Shown one piece after another: positions 1-14,500 of a DNA stretch of 64,000 nucleotides (its first letter is position 1; each line of letters opens with the position of its first letter). The translations under genes were made by a program, and so were the position numbers. The stretch comes from Coturnix japonica. Its lineage: Eukaryota > Chordata > Aves > Galliformes > Phasianidae. A model generated the notes under the pieces. That model was given only the letters and a program-made list of their open reading frames with translations. It was not told where the DNA came from and searched no databases. The stretch spans positions 21,077,648-21,141,647 of the forward strand of contig NC_029516.1 in NCBI RefSeq assembly GCF_001577835.2, given 5' to 3'.

Positions 1-97
1 CCTACCTGTGCAATGTGGTGTAGGGAACCTGCTTTGGCAGGGGGGTTGGACTCGATGATCTCTAGAGGTCCCTTCCAACCCCTACAATTCTGTGATT
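1..97 (+). mobile_element. CR1 LINE 3' end, cut by the window start
   Basis: The sequence shows the standard CR1 3' tail: GGGGGGTTGGACTCGATGAT, then AGGTCCCTTCCAACCCC, then the terminal ATTCTGTG octamer. CR1 ends in octamer repeats and lacks poly-A, as here. Confidence 0.95.
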
Positions 98-3000
98 TGT
101 TACTGACAATTTGCCTATTTGCACAGAACTTTAGAATACAGTGACAACTGAGCAGCACCAGAGGAGGGTGCAGCAATGACAGCATACAGCTACCAGCCTG
201 GACAGTGTGTTGCTTTGCTTTTGTTTGGCACCTGCCAGTGCTGTGCTGCAGAAGTCCAGGCTGGTGGGCCAGAATCCATTCACCATGGTGCACTGCTGCA
301 AGGGTATGTTGTAGCAGCATTCAGAGCTGTTTTGTCTGCCAAAGCCAGTATCAGGCCTGTTGGTTGACACACTTATAATAATTCTTTCACTTCCTGTTTG
401 TTGCATGCTGTTTTTCTGCTGCTGCTGTTGTTTTTCCATTCTCTTCAGTTCTCCCGGTCTCACAGTCCAGCTGTCCCTCACAGCTGCCATGGAGCCCATC
501 ACTGCCCATATTCCACTGCTACCAATACAGGGACATCACCCACAGCCACGTACTCACTGCAGGAAATAACTGTCATTCCTGCTGTACTGCACACCATGAC
601 TGTTGGAGGGCATTTGTTAAATAACTAAATTGTCTTGAGACTGAGTACCATGTAAGAGTTACAGCATGATCATATTTGTTCTGGACAATCAACTTCATGT
701 AATGGGAGACTCCTTTCAAAGCCAGATCCTAGGAAAAAGCAGGATGAGGCTATCAAATAAATAATGTTACCCTTGTCTAGTACAGCACTATGCAGAGACT
801 TCACACTTCTGTGAAATGATCCTCAAAAGGGCAAATTTGGCCCAGCAGTATTGTGGCTGCATGGTAACCTAACTGAGAAATCACACTCATTTTCTACTTA
901 CTACAAACTCTTTCAAATACTTCATATTCACATTCTTATTTCTGGAAACAAATCCATAACCTCAGATAATTAATTTACTTCAACAGTCAACAGGAAAATG
1001 GATCTGCCATTTATCTTTCAGCTTGACTTTGTGTACAGACTCAGGCAATTACATCTCCATCTTTTAGTTAATTTTGTCTGCTACAGACTCAGTTAAATTT
1101 ACTTGCAGATTTCAGTTATTTCCTGAAAGTCTGCAGGATATGAGCGATCACTGTTTGTATATTAATCACTGAGATGTTTTTATCCTGACTTCCTAAGGAA
1201 ATAAAGCTTACATAAGCATTCTGCGTGTCTGTGTGCACACTTTGTCCTTTCTCTCTGCCTTGTCTCTTTGGAATTAATTGACTAATCAACCAATCTGAGA
1301 GAAAAATAGTCCTTCTAAGGGATTGAATATGCCTTAAATGCTGTGTTGTCCCCAATGTATTTTCTTTTTCTTCCTTTCAGTGAGGAAAATGTTGGAGTGT
1401 GAACCTCCTACTCTATTAAGCTCAAGAAAATCTACAGGAGAGCAATGTCATGAGAGTGCCCCAGACACAGAAAAAGCTTCTGTCATTGGATGTGACTTGT
1501 GAGGCACTGTTATAAGCCACAAATGCACAAGGCAGCAATTTAAGTGGTTCTGCTGTTCAAAGAATATCTGGTTTTATTTGCTTGATTTTTATTTATTAAA
1601 ATCCTCAATGCTGAATTACATGCATGCATGTGAATAAAGTTTAAAGATTACGTTTTATTGAATATTTAAACACTTCTAATAAGAGTTTAATTTTGAAATG
1701 CCTGTAACTGATTATCTATAATGAAGGATGTATCCTGCCTTTTTTATAACAGTCAGATTTACAGTCATACCTTTTCCCATGAGATCAGCAAATTCTTGTG
1801 GCTGAAAGAGGTCCATAGCTGGTAGCTTTTTCACCAAGAAATTGTATAAGCGGCTGCTATTATATTAATAGCATAGAGAAGCGTGGGCTGGTAGCATCTA
1901 TCTCCCATATTGCTCAAAAGACGTCATCTGAGAATTCGGCCCTGCAGACAGCACAGGTTAAGGAGAAAGAAAAAAAGGAGATGAAAATTAAGGGGTGACA
2001 ATGCAGTTATTGCCCTCCTCCCTAATTCATGTACTTATGGCCTTTTTTGTTTCTGGAGCAAATTCAAAGAAGGTGAAAGTAGCAGCAGGGGAAGGAAATA
2101 GCCTGAGAAACTTGCCAAGAAAGTGACATTATGATTGACTGAAGGAGTACAGCTGCTGCAGGAAAGGACACAGACTTTGAGGGCAGACATGAATCTTCAC
2201 TGCTCCTGGGCATGCATTATCAGGTCTGTGAGGACAACACGGAAATCACCTTCTCCTTCATGATCGTTAAACACAAGCTGTGCAGAAATTAGGGCATCCA
2301 AGAATCTGGAGTTCAGACTCGAGTTGTAAGAGAGGACACATCTCTGTGACAGACTGCAAGCAAAATAGCTTCTTACCAAGGGAGATGAGACCTACTGCAA
2401 TTGAATGAGATGTATGCCATTGATGAAAATATGGCCAATTTGGGAAGCACACAGGCTCTTCTTCAGCTGTTCTATTTACATTCTCCATGTGATGTTTCTA
2501 ACTTGTACAAATATTTCACTTGACCTAAACATTCCTGTTTCATATATCCTTGGTCAAATTTGCAACATAATTAAAAATAAATATTTGCTTAACTTATGAC
2601 TGAATTAATGTTATACTCCAGTGACTTGCATTAGCTACTTTTAAGGATATTATTGTTTATCACCTTTGTTCAGAAATGCAAATTCATAGTCGTACGTGTG
2701 GTGACCATGAATTTTGCCTATTAAATTTGTTGATATAACAGCAAAATGATAAAAATTAAGTACACAGGTGCTTCAACACAGCTTTTACAGAGAACTAAAA
2801 CTGAAAGACCACAAGAGGAATCATTGGGATAATAAATTAGCTTTGTGATCATGAAACTTTCCTGGAAGATGCGAAGGAAGGTCTGGATTATCCTCTTACT
2901 TATATAGCTGTTGGGCTTGAGCTTTTCTCTTCTTGATTTTGACATAATTTGCAGACAGCAAGATGTGAGAGAAACCACCGTGGTGACAGTCCAATGATTA

Positions 3001-4445
3001 TTGTATCTGAGATACTGGGTACTCAGCTTCATGGCACTGTTGGTGAGAAATTATTCAAGATATATGGATGCAAAATGCCTTAATTGATCTCCAGATCAGG
3101 AAAATCTGTGCGGAGTTGTTTTCCTGGTGGCTAGAACAAATATCTGGGGCAGGAAGGAATGGTAGACCTGTGGACTGAACCTGAGTCTTCTGTATCCTGT
3201 GTTCCTCTCACTGTCAGACTGTTATCTGTGCATCTGTAAAACTGAAAGGTTTTTGTGCCATTTAGTGAAGAAGTCTACTTAAGAAACCCTAAAAATTTTA
3301 CAGGACCAGAAAACCGTTTCATGGTCTCAAGGTGCTGGGCATCTTTCATCAAAATTGAATAAATTTAATCAAAATTATGAATGTATACACAAACCTGGTT
3401 ATGTTTCAGTTAGTAAATACAGTTCAGCTGTATTTATATGCCACTAATGTTGACTTTTGCTAGCAGTGAAATCTGGTACTCTGTGATTGACAGTGAACAC
3501 TAAACTGTATATACAATGGGAGTCTTTCGTGTGGCAGAAAGTTGGAGGAACTTCATGTGGCTTCCAAGAGAGCTGCTTTTAAGAAGAAAAAAAACAATGG
3601 CCCCTAAATTGTCTGTGTAAGGTATAAAAACAGATAACACAGTGTTGTAGTTTTATAATAATATTTAGCTGATAATTAACATAGCAACAGATAAGTACAT
3701 GGTAAAATTAGAAACAGTTGTAATTCGTTTTTATCATGGATGTCAACATTTTGTCGTTGGAATTATATCTGGCCTATTTTTCCATTCTGAGAATAAAGAT
3801 AAATGCAGATTAAAAATATTTGTGCTAAAGAATATTTATGAAGGAAAGCCTGAAATAGTACGTCTTTGTAGGTCTCTTCTTTTGTAAACACAATTAACAC
3901 AGAAAGTTCTGCCAGAAGATGATGATGAACGATTCTGAACACTATAGATTTGCATTATGTAATGCATCTCATATCCTTGAAATTAGGACTGTAATTTGTC
4001 ATTGTTGTCTAGAGCTAAAATTAACACCGGTAATTTACAGGAATAGATTATGGCATTTCATAATTGCATTTTTTTTTTTCTTTTTCTAATCATGTGGTCT
4101 TATGCTGGAATAAATGTTAGTTCTCATAGCAATGCATTCATTTTCTGTGTAGTGCAATGGCCAGATAATCAGTTATGCAGTTGTTTAGCTAAAATGACCA
4201 CTATCATATTTCTCATACAGTATGGTGCCCTGCAAATGGCAGAGTGCAATGAGTTAACACATGATGTAGTAGCATCATAGGATTCTATAAAGAGACTTAT
4301 GTGAGGAGATTTCCATCCATATCTGCTCCACTTTTGGATAAAAGTGTTCACCAGTTCCCCATCGTGTTCTATTAGATCTCACGTCAGCCTTGCACTTTGG
4401 AAAGTCAACCTAAGCTTCAGAAAATAAATTGAAATTGTAGGAATT
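98..4445. other. Intergenic, nothing recognised
   Basis: The stretch is AT-rich with scattered short open frames on both strands. The 123-codon minus frame at 131-502 and the plus frames at 176-628 resemble no known protein and are low in complexity in places. A T-run lies at 4070-4081. Confidence 0.6.
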
Positions 4446-4772
4446 GGGAACTTACTCCCAGGAGGGGAGTAAACTCTTCAAAAGGGCTGACAATAGCAGG
4501 ACAAGGGGAAATGGTTTTAAGTTAAAAGAGGGAAGATTTAGGTTGGATGTTAGGGGGAAGTTCTTCACAAGGAGAGTGGTTAGGCCCTGGAACAGGCTGC
4601 ACAGAGAGGTTGTGGATGCCCCGTCCTTGGAGGTGTTCAAGACCAGGTTGGACGGGGCCCTGGGCAACCTGATCTAGTAAAGGTGTATGTTTGGTGGCCC
4701 TTCCAGGCAGGGGGGTTGGAACTACATGATCCTTGAGGTCCCTTCCAACCCGGGTCATTCTGTGATTCTGTG
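4446..4772 (+). mobile_element. CR1 LINE, young 5'-truncated copy
   Basis: The copy codes the last part of the CR1 reverse-transcriptase ORF (open frame through 4677, with [14 protein letters not shown] and LDGALGNLI), then the 3'UTR and two exact ATTCTGTG octamers at 4757-4772. It differs from the copy at 17493-17819 at only about nine internal sites in about 320 bp, so both come from a young subfamily. Confidence 0.95.
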
Positions 4773-7700
4773 AACTGGAAAGATCAAATATGCAAACAAT
4801 TTCATCATTATCAAACTAAAAAGGGGGGAGCTGTGTCAACTTTTTCTGTGGCAATAGAACCAGAGCAGTAATTAAAGAGTAACTAGTATCTCCCTAAGTA
4901 AATCCTCCTACTGTCCTATTCAGTGACTGAGGAGGTTCTCTATGGAGCACTTTCCTTCTCTCTCTACAGGAGATTATTGAAGAAGCGATGTTATGGACTG
5001 GTTACCAGAGCCATCAATGGGCTGTGCTTTCATCCAAGGCATCATTCTTTCCCTAAGGATGTTTTCTTACTGGTTGTCAAAGTAGGGTTCCAAGACAGCA
5101 TTCAGCATTTTCAGACAGCAGTAAGTCAGTGTCAGTGAAAAATGATGCTAGGATTGTAACAACAAAATCACATGCTGTTTAATTATTACCATAGCACCTA
5201 GCATAGTTTTGGCCTATCTAAGCTAGCATCAAGCCTTCATAGCCTAGGACTTACATCCTGGCAGGACCCATTCCCAACAAGAATCTGAACAGGACTGCTA
5301 TAATTTTTTGGAGCTGAGGAAGTCCCAGATGTGCCAGGTGACCTCAAGTCCTTGTTCATTTCATAACCAGTTGGTCTCAGTTGTCAGGGACCTTTCCAGC
5401 TGCTTAATCATGTGCATGCATTGGTTTTCTACTTTTATTTCCACATCCTTACTCAACCAAATGGCTGGCAGTGTTCACAGTTAATCCTTGGGGATGGAAC
5501 ATGTTATATGCCTTCTTGTGGCTCCCACCCAGTATTTCTTGCCCCTGCTCCCCTGCTATACTTCACTACTTTAAACAATTAATGAATTCTCTATCTGGCT
5601 TTGGATTTTCTTAGACTCATACCGTGTAAGTGACTCACAGTGGACTGTAGTTCATTAAAATCTACACAATGTTTAATATTCAGGTAATTTCTCTTAACAT
5701 TTCTGTATATTTTCACAGAATTACAGTAAATTTACTTAAGAGATTTAAGAGATGTCAGACAGAGAAACCTGATTCATGGCTTTTTTTTTTTTCTGGGAAT
5801 ACAACAGTTTGGCATGAGATATGGTCTAATGTGCCATAATCTTTTGAATGCGAATTTCCACTAAATTGGTAACTTGCAGTTCTGGAATTGCTCAGTGACC
5901 TCAAGTGCTGGGGGATAGATGCAGCTTGCTTTCTTTATTTACCGATGCTGGCTCATAAATGTATCTTAACAGCCTGGACAACAAAGACAGCTCCCCTGTG
6001 GACCGCTGAGTTGAACTTGACTGAAGAATTTCTGCCCTGGAAAGAAAAAATATTTGGTTTCCAACCGAGAAGTGGAGGTTTGTGTGCCAAATAGGACAAT
6101 GTTTGAAAACGACTAGAACAGAATGGAGGGAAGATTAAATTGTCACACTAAGACTGAAAGCTGCTATGTAAAAACATAATACACCTATGTGTGCATTTGT
6201 CTACTGTGAATGTTCTTCCTTTTCTATTTTCAATCAGTGTTAACTGCATGAAGAAAAATGTGCAATAATACCTTGGTTCTTGCTTTCAAAAACACAGACA
6301 CTTTTTGTATAACACAGGCAGCAGTTAGTATGATCACATCCAACTGTTAAAAACATAACAGATGTAGGTCAGGTAAGTATTCAGAGGTAAAACTTTACAG
6401 GACCTGCAAATTTAGCTGGAGCTAAATGTGTTTACATCTAGCATCCCAAATGATTAAGGTATAGTATGAAGGCACTCCGTGTCTGCTGTCTCTTTCAGAC
6501 TTAGACATTTGTTCATTATAGAGAATGTTAGTTCAGTACTGATATATTTGAGTCGAGTAGAAATGTTATAATGTGGTCATCTAATGGAAATTTCAACTTA
6601 AATCACTCCCTTCCAAACATATATTCCCTTCCACATAATGCGTATGTGAACGTGTGAGAATGCTTATGTCTACATACATGTGTTATTTCAGCAGTGGTAT
6701 TTAGGTCTTGTTAATAATCCTATTTTCCACGCTCTTTCCTTGCATATCTCATTTCACTTGGTGCTAGCTACACTTAAAGATTCAGAATTTGAGGAGATAA
6801 AAGAATTTATATTTTTAGTGAAGGCGTGTGCATGGCTTTACATAAGATTTTGATAAGAAAGATTGAAGTGAAAATGGACAAAGAGAAAATAATGAAAGTA
6901 AGCCTGTGTGAATTTGCTACATTTTTATTATCCTACAGATTTCATTAGGAAGTAATCACCTTGTTACAGAATCGTGTACGATAATTTCATATATTAAAAG
7001 AATACCTGCTCAGGTGAAATCTGTACATTTTGAAGTAATTTGCATAGAATCCTACCAGTCTCATCTCTGTTAAATTTTAAAAAAAAATTACACAGAGACT
7101 CCATTCTTCAGCCTGTTTACAGATAGAATGAAGGCATGGGTACAGCTGGAGTTCACACGTGCCTCATTCAGTGAATTACTGGTAGCTATCATTTGCTGTC
7201 TTGCCACAGTACTAACAAAATAGTAACATGGAGCAGAAGTCCCATATTGGATAACACACATGCACCAGCTGTCCCTTTAACCCAATAGTTTCCTCCTTCC
7301 TGGAATATTTTCACTTTAGATACTATCTGTTTTTCACTTATGAATAACAGTTTGTTTAGAAATTCACAGTCAGAATTCCCACTGAATTATGGAAAATTTA
7401 TCATGAAAATAAAATACTTCAGACTAAAAAAACACAGAAGTTTGCCCTTCCTGTTAGTGTTTGTGTAATTTAGGAAATGTCTTTGCATTATGTAACACAG
7501 GTGCTGTATGATGGAGGAGTTACCATGGAAACAACACTATTGAATGGCAAAATTAGGCATCAGAATAGCTTTATCTTAATTGCCTCATTTTTTTTTTTTT
7601 TTTTTCCCCACATTCCAGGTATTTTTCTCTGTCCATCATGGGATGATCATGGAACATAACAGATTTGTAGACTAGAGAGGCATCTCCAAATCAGACTTCC

Positions 7701-7874
7701 ATGCTTTAAGCACTCCTTAAGAAACAGGGATCCCAGAAAAAGTCTGTTGTTGGTGCTGCATTGTGTTTACCAAGTACGGTAACATGGTTGATTTGAGAAG
7801 GAACTGAGATATGAATCCTGTATCCTGTGGTTATTTGCCAGTTGAGCATAGCCTCTGTTTCTATCACATCGACA
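4773..7874. other. Intergenic, nothing recognised
   Basis: AT-rich DNA with T-runs at 5781-5791 and 7588-7605. No gene, RNA or mobile element is supportable from the sequence. Confidence 0.6.
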
Positions 7875-7935
7875 TCACAGAATCACAGAATTGCTGAGGT
7901 TGAAGGAACTTCAACCCCCCAGATCAAATAGGGAC
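7875..7935 (-). mobile_element. CR1 3' tip, minus strand
   Basis: TCACAGAATCACAGAATTGC followed by GAGGTTGAAGGAACTTCAACCCCC is the reverse complement of a CR1 octamer tail. It is very short and lies 55 bp from a second, longer CR1 copy in the same orientation. Confidence 0.75.
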
Positions 7936-7990
7936 ATCGAGGGCTCAAATTCTAAAATACAGTTTCCTTTATACCTAAAAAAAATGAGAA

Positions 7991-8520
7991 TCAGAGTCAT
8001 AGAATTATGGAATATCTCACATTGGAAGGGACCCACAAGGGTCATTGAGTCCAAATCCTGGCTCCACAAAAGATCACCCAAAATTCAAACCATATGTCTG
8101 AGAGAGGAGTCCAAATGTTCCTTGAACTCCAGAAGGCTCAGTGCCATGACCACTGCCCCAGGGAGCCTGTTTCAGTGCCTGACCACCCTGTGGTGAAAAA
8201 CCTTTTTCTTAATCTCCACTCTGACCTCTCTTGACCCTCGGGCCCTGTTGCTGTCGCAGAGAGCAGAGCTCAGCACTGCCCTCCACTCCATGCGAGGAGC
8301 TGCAACTGTAATGAGGCCGCCCCTCAGCTCCTCTGCTCTGGGCTGTGCAAACCCAGAGTCCTCATGCATCTTTCCTACTGCCCCAATTCTCTCAGCCTTT
8401 CCTCATACAGGAGATGTTCCAGGCCCCTCACCATCTTAGTGTCCCTCTGCTGGACTCTCTCTCTAAGTTCCCATCTTCCTTGACCTGAGGAGCCGAGAAC
8501 TGGACACAGATAATGTGGCA
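7991..8520 (-). mobile_element. CR1 LINE fragment, older subfamily
   Basis: Begins TCATAGAATTATGGAATATC and ATTGGAAGGGACCCACAAGG, typical of reversed CR1 ends, then reads backward through the C-terminal reverse-transcriptase region. The segment around 8240-8300 (CAGAGAGCAGAGCTCAGCAC) matches in reverse the + copy at about 56770, so both belong to one subfamily. Both frames are broken. Confidence 0.92.
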
Positions 8521-11500
8521 ATTTGAAGTCACCCGTAAGGGAAACTGATCTAGAGTTATCTCTTAGTTCCCTGTATATCTTGTTCTAGTCTTGAAATTAT
8601 ACTTACACCCAATCACTGCCTTTTATCTCTAGTCTTCTCAGTCCTCTCAAAAGATGTTATCAGAGCAGATTTCTCCCTCAAGAAAATATTCTGTCTTTCA
8701 TTTGGCTTAATTTCTTTAAAAGTAAAATGTAATATCTGCCATTAGTTTTTGACTTGTTAGTTAATACGGCTGTATAAACAAAAAGATGGAAATACAAGAA
8801 AATCTAATCTTCGTGGTAAAGTTAGTTACAAAGTAATGTAGGGATTTTATAAGCTATAAATATTTTTTTGTGAAAGCACAGTAGAATCCACTGCTGTGAA
8901 AATTGCCATCTCAAGTGCAAAACTGGTATTGGATGAAAGCATGGTTTTGTTGTTTGGTAGCTGTGAACAGTGTGATACTGAGGCTGACTCTAATAAATTT
9001 AGTATCAATACCAAGAAGTTGTTGTCATAAGCGACACTGACAGAATGTCCTTTTGCTCATCGCCTGGTCCAGTAGCTCCTCATAAATGCAAGTTACCTCC
9101 TGGAAGGAGTAACCAATTAAACTACTGTAGATACTGTGGTTTTGTCTATAAGATGGCTCTGTGTATAATTTGTTCTGCTTCTGTTTTTAAACGACTACTG
9201 GGCTGGATTAAATATTTTTTCAATAATTGTGAAGCATGAATGCCAGACTGGGTTTCAGCTGCTGATAAACCTGAAAAAGAATTCCAACTTGGAAAACAAA
9301 TTGATTCATTTTTCATTTGTAGGAAAAGGAAAGAAAATAAAACAATACAATGGCAATCACAGGCTAGAAAGGTCACCCGGGACAGGTCTCATTTGCAAAA
9401 GTAGCAGCAATATGCACATATATTAAGTAAAAGCCAATTAGTATTTGTACAGCAAAGTGCATAAAGTAGTGTTCATACGCAGTTAGGACTATGAACATTA
9501 AGCTGGTCAATTAATCTACAAGACAAACTTTGCAGTCAGTCAAGCAATCTTTCAGGGACTCAAATAAGCCATCTGATGGGAGCATAATTAGATTTGTGTT
9601 TCACCTTTGAAAATACCACTGTGTGCACTTTTTCTACTGCTTTATAGGCCATAACAAGTTGTTCCTAGCGCATTTAACAGGCAAGTCACATTTCTGTCAT
9701 TCATTGGAGCCTTGAGTACATTTAGGACATGTCCTGCAGAGCTGTTCATTGTAGTGGTTCAAGGACACCTGGTACTGTTGGAACAAATGCTTTATTTACA
9801 AACATAGATTTAATGAGTTCCTGAAGTGCAGCAAGATGTCCTTGGATCCTGAAAAAGAAGAGTTGATCATCTACACATCACTTGCGTGATGCAAACAGGG
9901 AAGATTATTTAATCTAAGTTATGCCATAGCTAGCAAAAGCATCCCTGTACTGTATTATTGAAGTACAAGTTCTTTGATGAACTGTCCGCCAGGACTGTGA
10001 TGTCACTTTGACACATTTCATAGAAAATTGTGGATGAATGATAGTTGGTAAGTGTCTGAATCACTAATGTGATAAAACAAGGCTGACAGTTCTCCTTAAT
10101 AATGGTATTTTACTGTTTGACAAAATTAAGCTTCGTGGCATTTCAGTTCCTATTGTCCTTTTCAGAATTACTTACAGAATCTATTTATGATCACTCTGGC
10201 ATTCCTGGGATGTTATACTAAAGCTCTGTAGCATTTCTGCACCCATGTTACTTTATCTTGTCAAGCTGACAATATAACCCCGTCCTGTCAGTGCCAGTGA
10301 GTAATGGAAGAAGGAATGATTATCTCCACACCACCAAGTGGCAGTCTAGTTCTGCATGCTTCCGTCTGGACTGCACACCCTGCACTCACCTTTGCGTTTG
10401 GTCCATGGGAGTAATACATGAACATATAAATCGCACGTTGTTTACTTGGTGAGCAGCCAATTAACCCACTTGAAAAACAGGCTACGTTAATGAAAGTTAT
10501 TATAAAGAGACTCTTCATGGGGGCATTTTAACAACTAAATGACATACATTCTCATCCACCAACTTTTAGAAATTGAAATACTTAAGAAAATACTTGTTTT
10601 GTGTTCCGAGGAAACTCTGCAACAGTTCTGCTGTATGTATTTATATAGCATGGCTGCTTGTCTTGCCTATACAGATCCAATTATAACATGACAGAGTTAA
10701 AAACTCTTAGTAAAAATCTCTGACTTCTAACACACAAAAAAGTAACTTCATTAGAATAAACTAAGAAAGAAAAGGAAAACAAAGAAGGTGAAACAAACAG
10801 GAAGAAGGGCCAGACTTCTCCCTTCCTTATAAATCTGTAAGGAAGTTGTTCATTACTGAAGTGCTCTTCCACTACGCTGCAACACCAGATTTCACTTCGT
10901 TGACTCTAGTACATTCTCTTAATTATACAATCATGTACATTTTTTCCCCTTGACCTCTGCTACTTTATGTGCAAAAAACCGAACATTTTAGCTATTGATC
11001 CAGCTTCACTCAGCATGTGGTCTATTAACTTTCTAGTATTCAGTCTCAGCTACTGGCCTGTTCTGCAGCTTTCATAGCACGTATATGCTTCCCAAGCAAT
11101 CCTTTCTACATTTCCCTGAAATAAGTGCTGTCATCCCCACCCTCCAACTGGGAAACTCAGGCTCTAAAATAACAGTATCTGAGACATTATGCTGATCCAA
11201 GTAGCTTACAATGGGTAACATTTCATATTTTCAGGGGGCAGTTCCCTGTAGTTTCAGATAAATTTGTGAGTGTTTAAACATTTCTGCAAATGAGCCTGTG
11301 AGAGCTGAGGCTGGATGATGTAAATAGAGAACAAAAGAACCACCTGGGAAAAGTGTGATTAAAGGAACTGGCCACACAGGAACTCTTCAGTGGAGATCAG
11401 CCTTGGTTCTCTAACACAGTTATTGTCTATTGATGACATCATCCTGATATTTCACTTCTCCAACAATACTTTCTGATAAGAAATATCATACAACATCCAT

Positions 11501-14500
11501 AACTGGCAATGCTACTGGTGTATCGCAGATATTAAAATGTGTTCTTTGCTAGTGTAAAATCTCATGCTATGCCTGAAGAGGAAGGATAGACTGTGATAAA
11601 CAGGACTCTGAAGATCACTGTGCCTTTTCTTGTTGCTGGAAAAAATACACATGTTGAACTTCTCATGGAATTTAACTAGAACAGAAAAACTCTTCAGCAG
11701 AAAGCTCTGTGGCTCCAAACACCATATAGTGAAGAAAAGCCACTAGAAAGCAATATAGTTTTCAAACTATGTCTTAGAATGCAAGCAAGATCTTTCTGTT
11801 AGACAGAAATCCACTCCCTGTGGAGAGAGAAGTATGACAATGAGGAGCTGACATTGAGAGGACTCTTGGGATCCACCTATGGAATTCCTTCTGTGGCTGA
11901 TAAAACAATCTAACTCCATATTTTGTTGGAGAGTCCCGCAGCCTTCCATCTCTCACTGGCTATGCATGTTTTCTCAATGGGCGTGATTTCTAAACTGTCC
12001 TAATAGGGAGTTAACTCTTAATGAGTTGATAAACACCTCTTCCAAGGACTCTGGCCTTTTGGCTTGTGGAATACATCTCAAGATTCTTGACCTAGCAGTC
12101 ACAGAGCAAGATTCATCTGTTTCTGGTTACTGGTCATTTTTTGTTATTTCTAACATGTTACTTATGATATCAAAGACATATTTTTCCTGCTGAATTTGGT
12201 TCTTGCATCATTTGTCTGACATGCAGATTTCTATGCATTTTTTATGCTCTTTCATAAGATGTATAAAGTAAATGACTGAAAAATGTGAGATATTTTTCAC
12301 TTATATAGTATTAAAAGCAACTTTGAATCTCCTCATTTTTCATTTTTCCAGCTGCCGTATGGTATGTGGTTCTCATATTTTTAATGTTCTTATTTCCTAC
12401 TGCTCTTTTTTTTTTTTTTTTTTTCATTCCAGATAACCTGTCTCTGCTGAATCCATGCTCGTGGATCCTGAAAGACACAGTGATTGTTGTTGTAACTCTT
12501 TGGTTGCTTCTCAAAATGTATTGTGTATGAATTTTATCCTGCATGTTTCATTAAGAAGGGTTTTGCTGGTGTGAAGTGGAAGATTGTTTGCCTTGTCAAT
12601 GTTGCCACTGGAAGGATGGAAGAGAAGATTGAAGCCAACATGAAGAGTGGCCTAGGGTTGCTTCTAGAGTGACACTGGTGCCAAGGACAGGAGACAGAAA
12701 GGAAAGAAGTAAAAATATAGGCTTAGATGATAAATCAGGTTAGATGGAAACTTGAGAGTTCTTTAGTCCATACCTGCTTTGAGCAGAGTTAGCTGTGAGG
12801 TGCAACCAAATGGCTCTGTGAATTATTCAGCTTGGGCTCAAACTAAGAGACTCTTGAGGGGAAGAGAGCATATTTGCAGTGAAGCCTCTGAAAAGACAGA
12901 GAGAAGGAAATTTTTCCTTCCAAAACCAACCTGCTGAGGTGTTATTTCAATTGAGGAAGCCATTGAAAGTTGCTCAACTAGAAAATGAGGAAGTCCCTGT
13001 GCAAGAGACTATTTGGGCCAGATTGTGTCTGGAAAAAATATATTAAAATTAATTAATAAAAATTGCCTGGTGCTGTCAAAGACAATTCTATCTTAGACTT
13101 CATATACATAAATCTGTGTACATGAGCAGTTTTCCCATCTGAGTAGGCTAACATGAGTAAATACAGCACAGAATTAAATTGCACAGTTCAAAGTACATGT
13201 ACGCATATGTTCCTCACTCTGGAACTCAGATGAGTAATTTTAAATATTATGGCGGCATATAAAAGGATATCACTGTAACTCATTTAGTTTTCAGTGATAA
13301 AGTTTCTTGCCATTTAGTATCAGGCAATTATCACCTATAAATTTACATGCATGTGCAATGCTATTCTATTTGATCAGGCTTTTCATGTAATATAAATTAA
13401 AGACACTTGTAACTATATGCTGAATGGGTGTATCTTAATATCTACTCTTTCAGTCTGTTTTTCTGGTGAAGAAGGGCTTATGAGATCATACTGGAGTATT
13501 TGTGCAGACATATGTCTCTTGGTCAACACTCTTAATAGCTTTTGAACCTGTTCGACAATTTCAAACACATTAGAAAGAGAGGAGCTAGCCCTACAGTTAC
13601 TAATTTTACGTATGTTAAATTAAAACTGGTAGTTTAGCATGGAAAGAAGAGATTCACTGACATTTCCACCCCCCTCCTCTGCCACTGGAAGGCTGTACCA
13701 TGAACACTTCATTTGAGTCTAGAGAATTCATATTAGAAAGCTAATGACAACGCTTTGTCACAGAAAAAGCTTTAGAATATGTAATTTATTAGACAATGGA
13801 GAATCCAATCCCAAACTGCAAAGCTTCTGCACCTCACTTGCTTATCTCTTTGCTACACCATTACTTGATAACATCCAACTCTCACTTCAAAAAACGTACA
13901 AAGAGCTTTGGCATTATACTTATGTTTATAAAAACCATCATATCTCTTGCCCTAAATAAAATCTGAAATGATCAGTTTAAAGTATGTACTGAATTAGCAT
14001 AGTAGCTTCCTAGATTTTTTTAGGTGGTCAGCTAATACTTCTGGTTTAGACACTGTCTCAATGCATGGGAACTGTCAGTGTATTTCTTTCCCAGTGTTGA
14101 CATCATGGAAAGTTCACAAAGTATGACAAACTGGTAACAGCACTGCTCCAAAGGGACCTTCCTCTTAGCATTTGGCGGGCATTCCTAAATAGGACCTGTT
14201 TTATTTAGGTTTTCAGTACCATCACTACTGGCCAAATAATGATCTTGTTGACAGCTAAAAGACAGAATGTTTCTTCAACTGTGTGCTCCTCTTTATTATT
14301 TATATATAAATAAATATATTATTTATTTATGTTCCTCTATATTTATTACATATTCTTTAACTATGTGCTTCTCTAATTATTTATTATTATTATTATACTC
14401 CATTTTGTGATGCAGTAATTGTCATAGAATTTTAAATAGACACAGAGTTATTCTGAGAGCATCATGTGACCAATTCCACGCCTCACCCCCCCAAAAAAAA

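Noticed and set aside
131-628. Overlapping open frames on both strands near the window start.
   Set aside because: No domain or family resemblance, low-complexity Gln/Cys/Leu runs, and no splice context. Chance frames.
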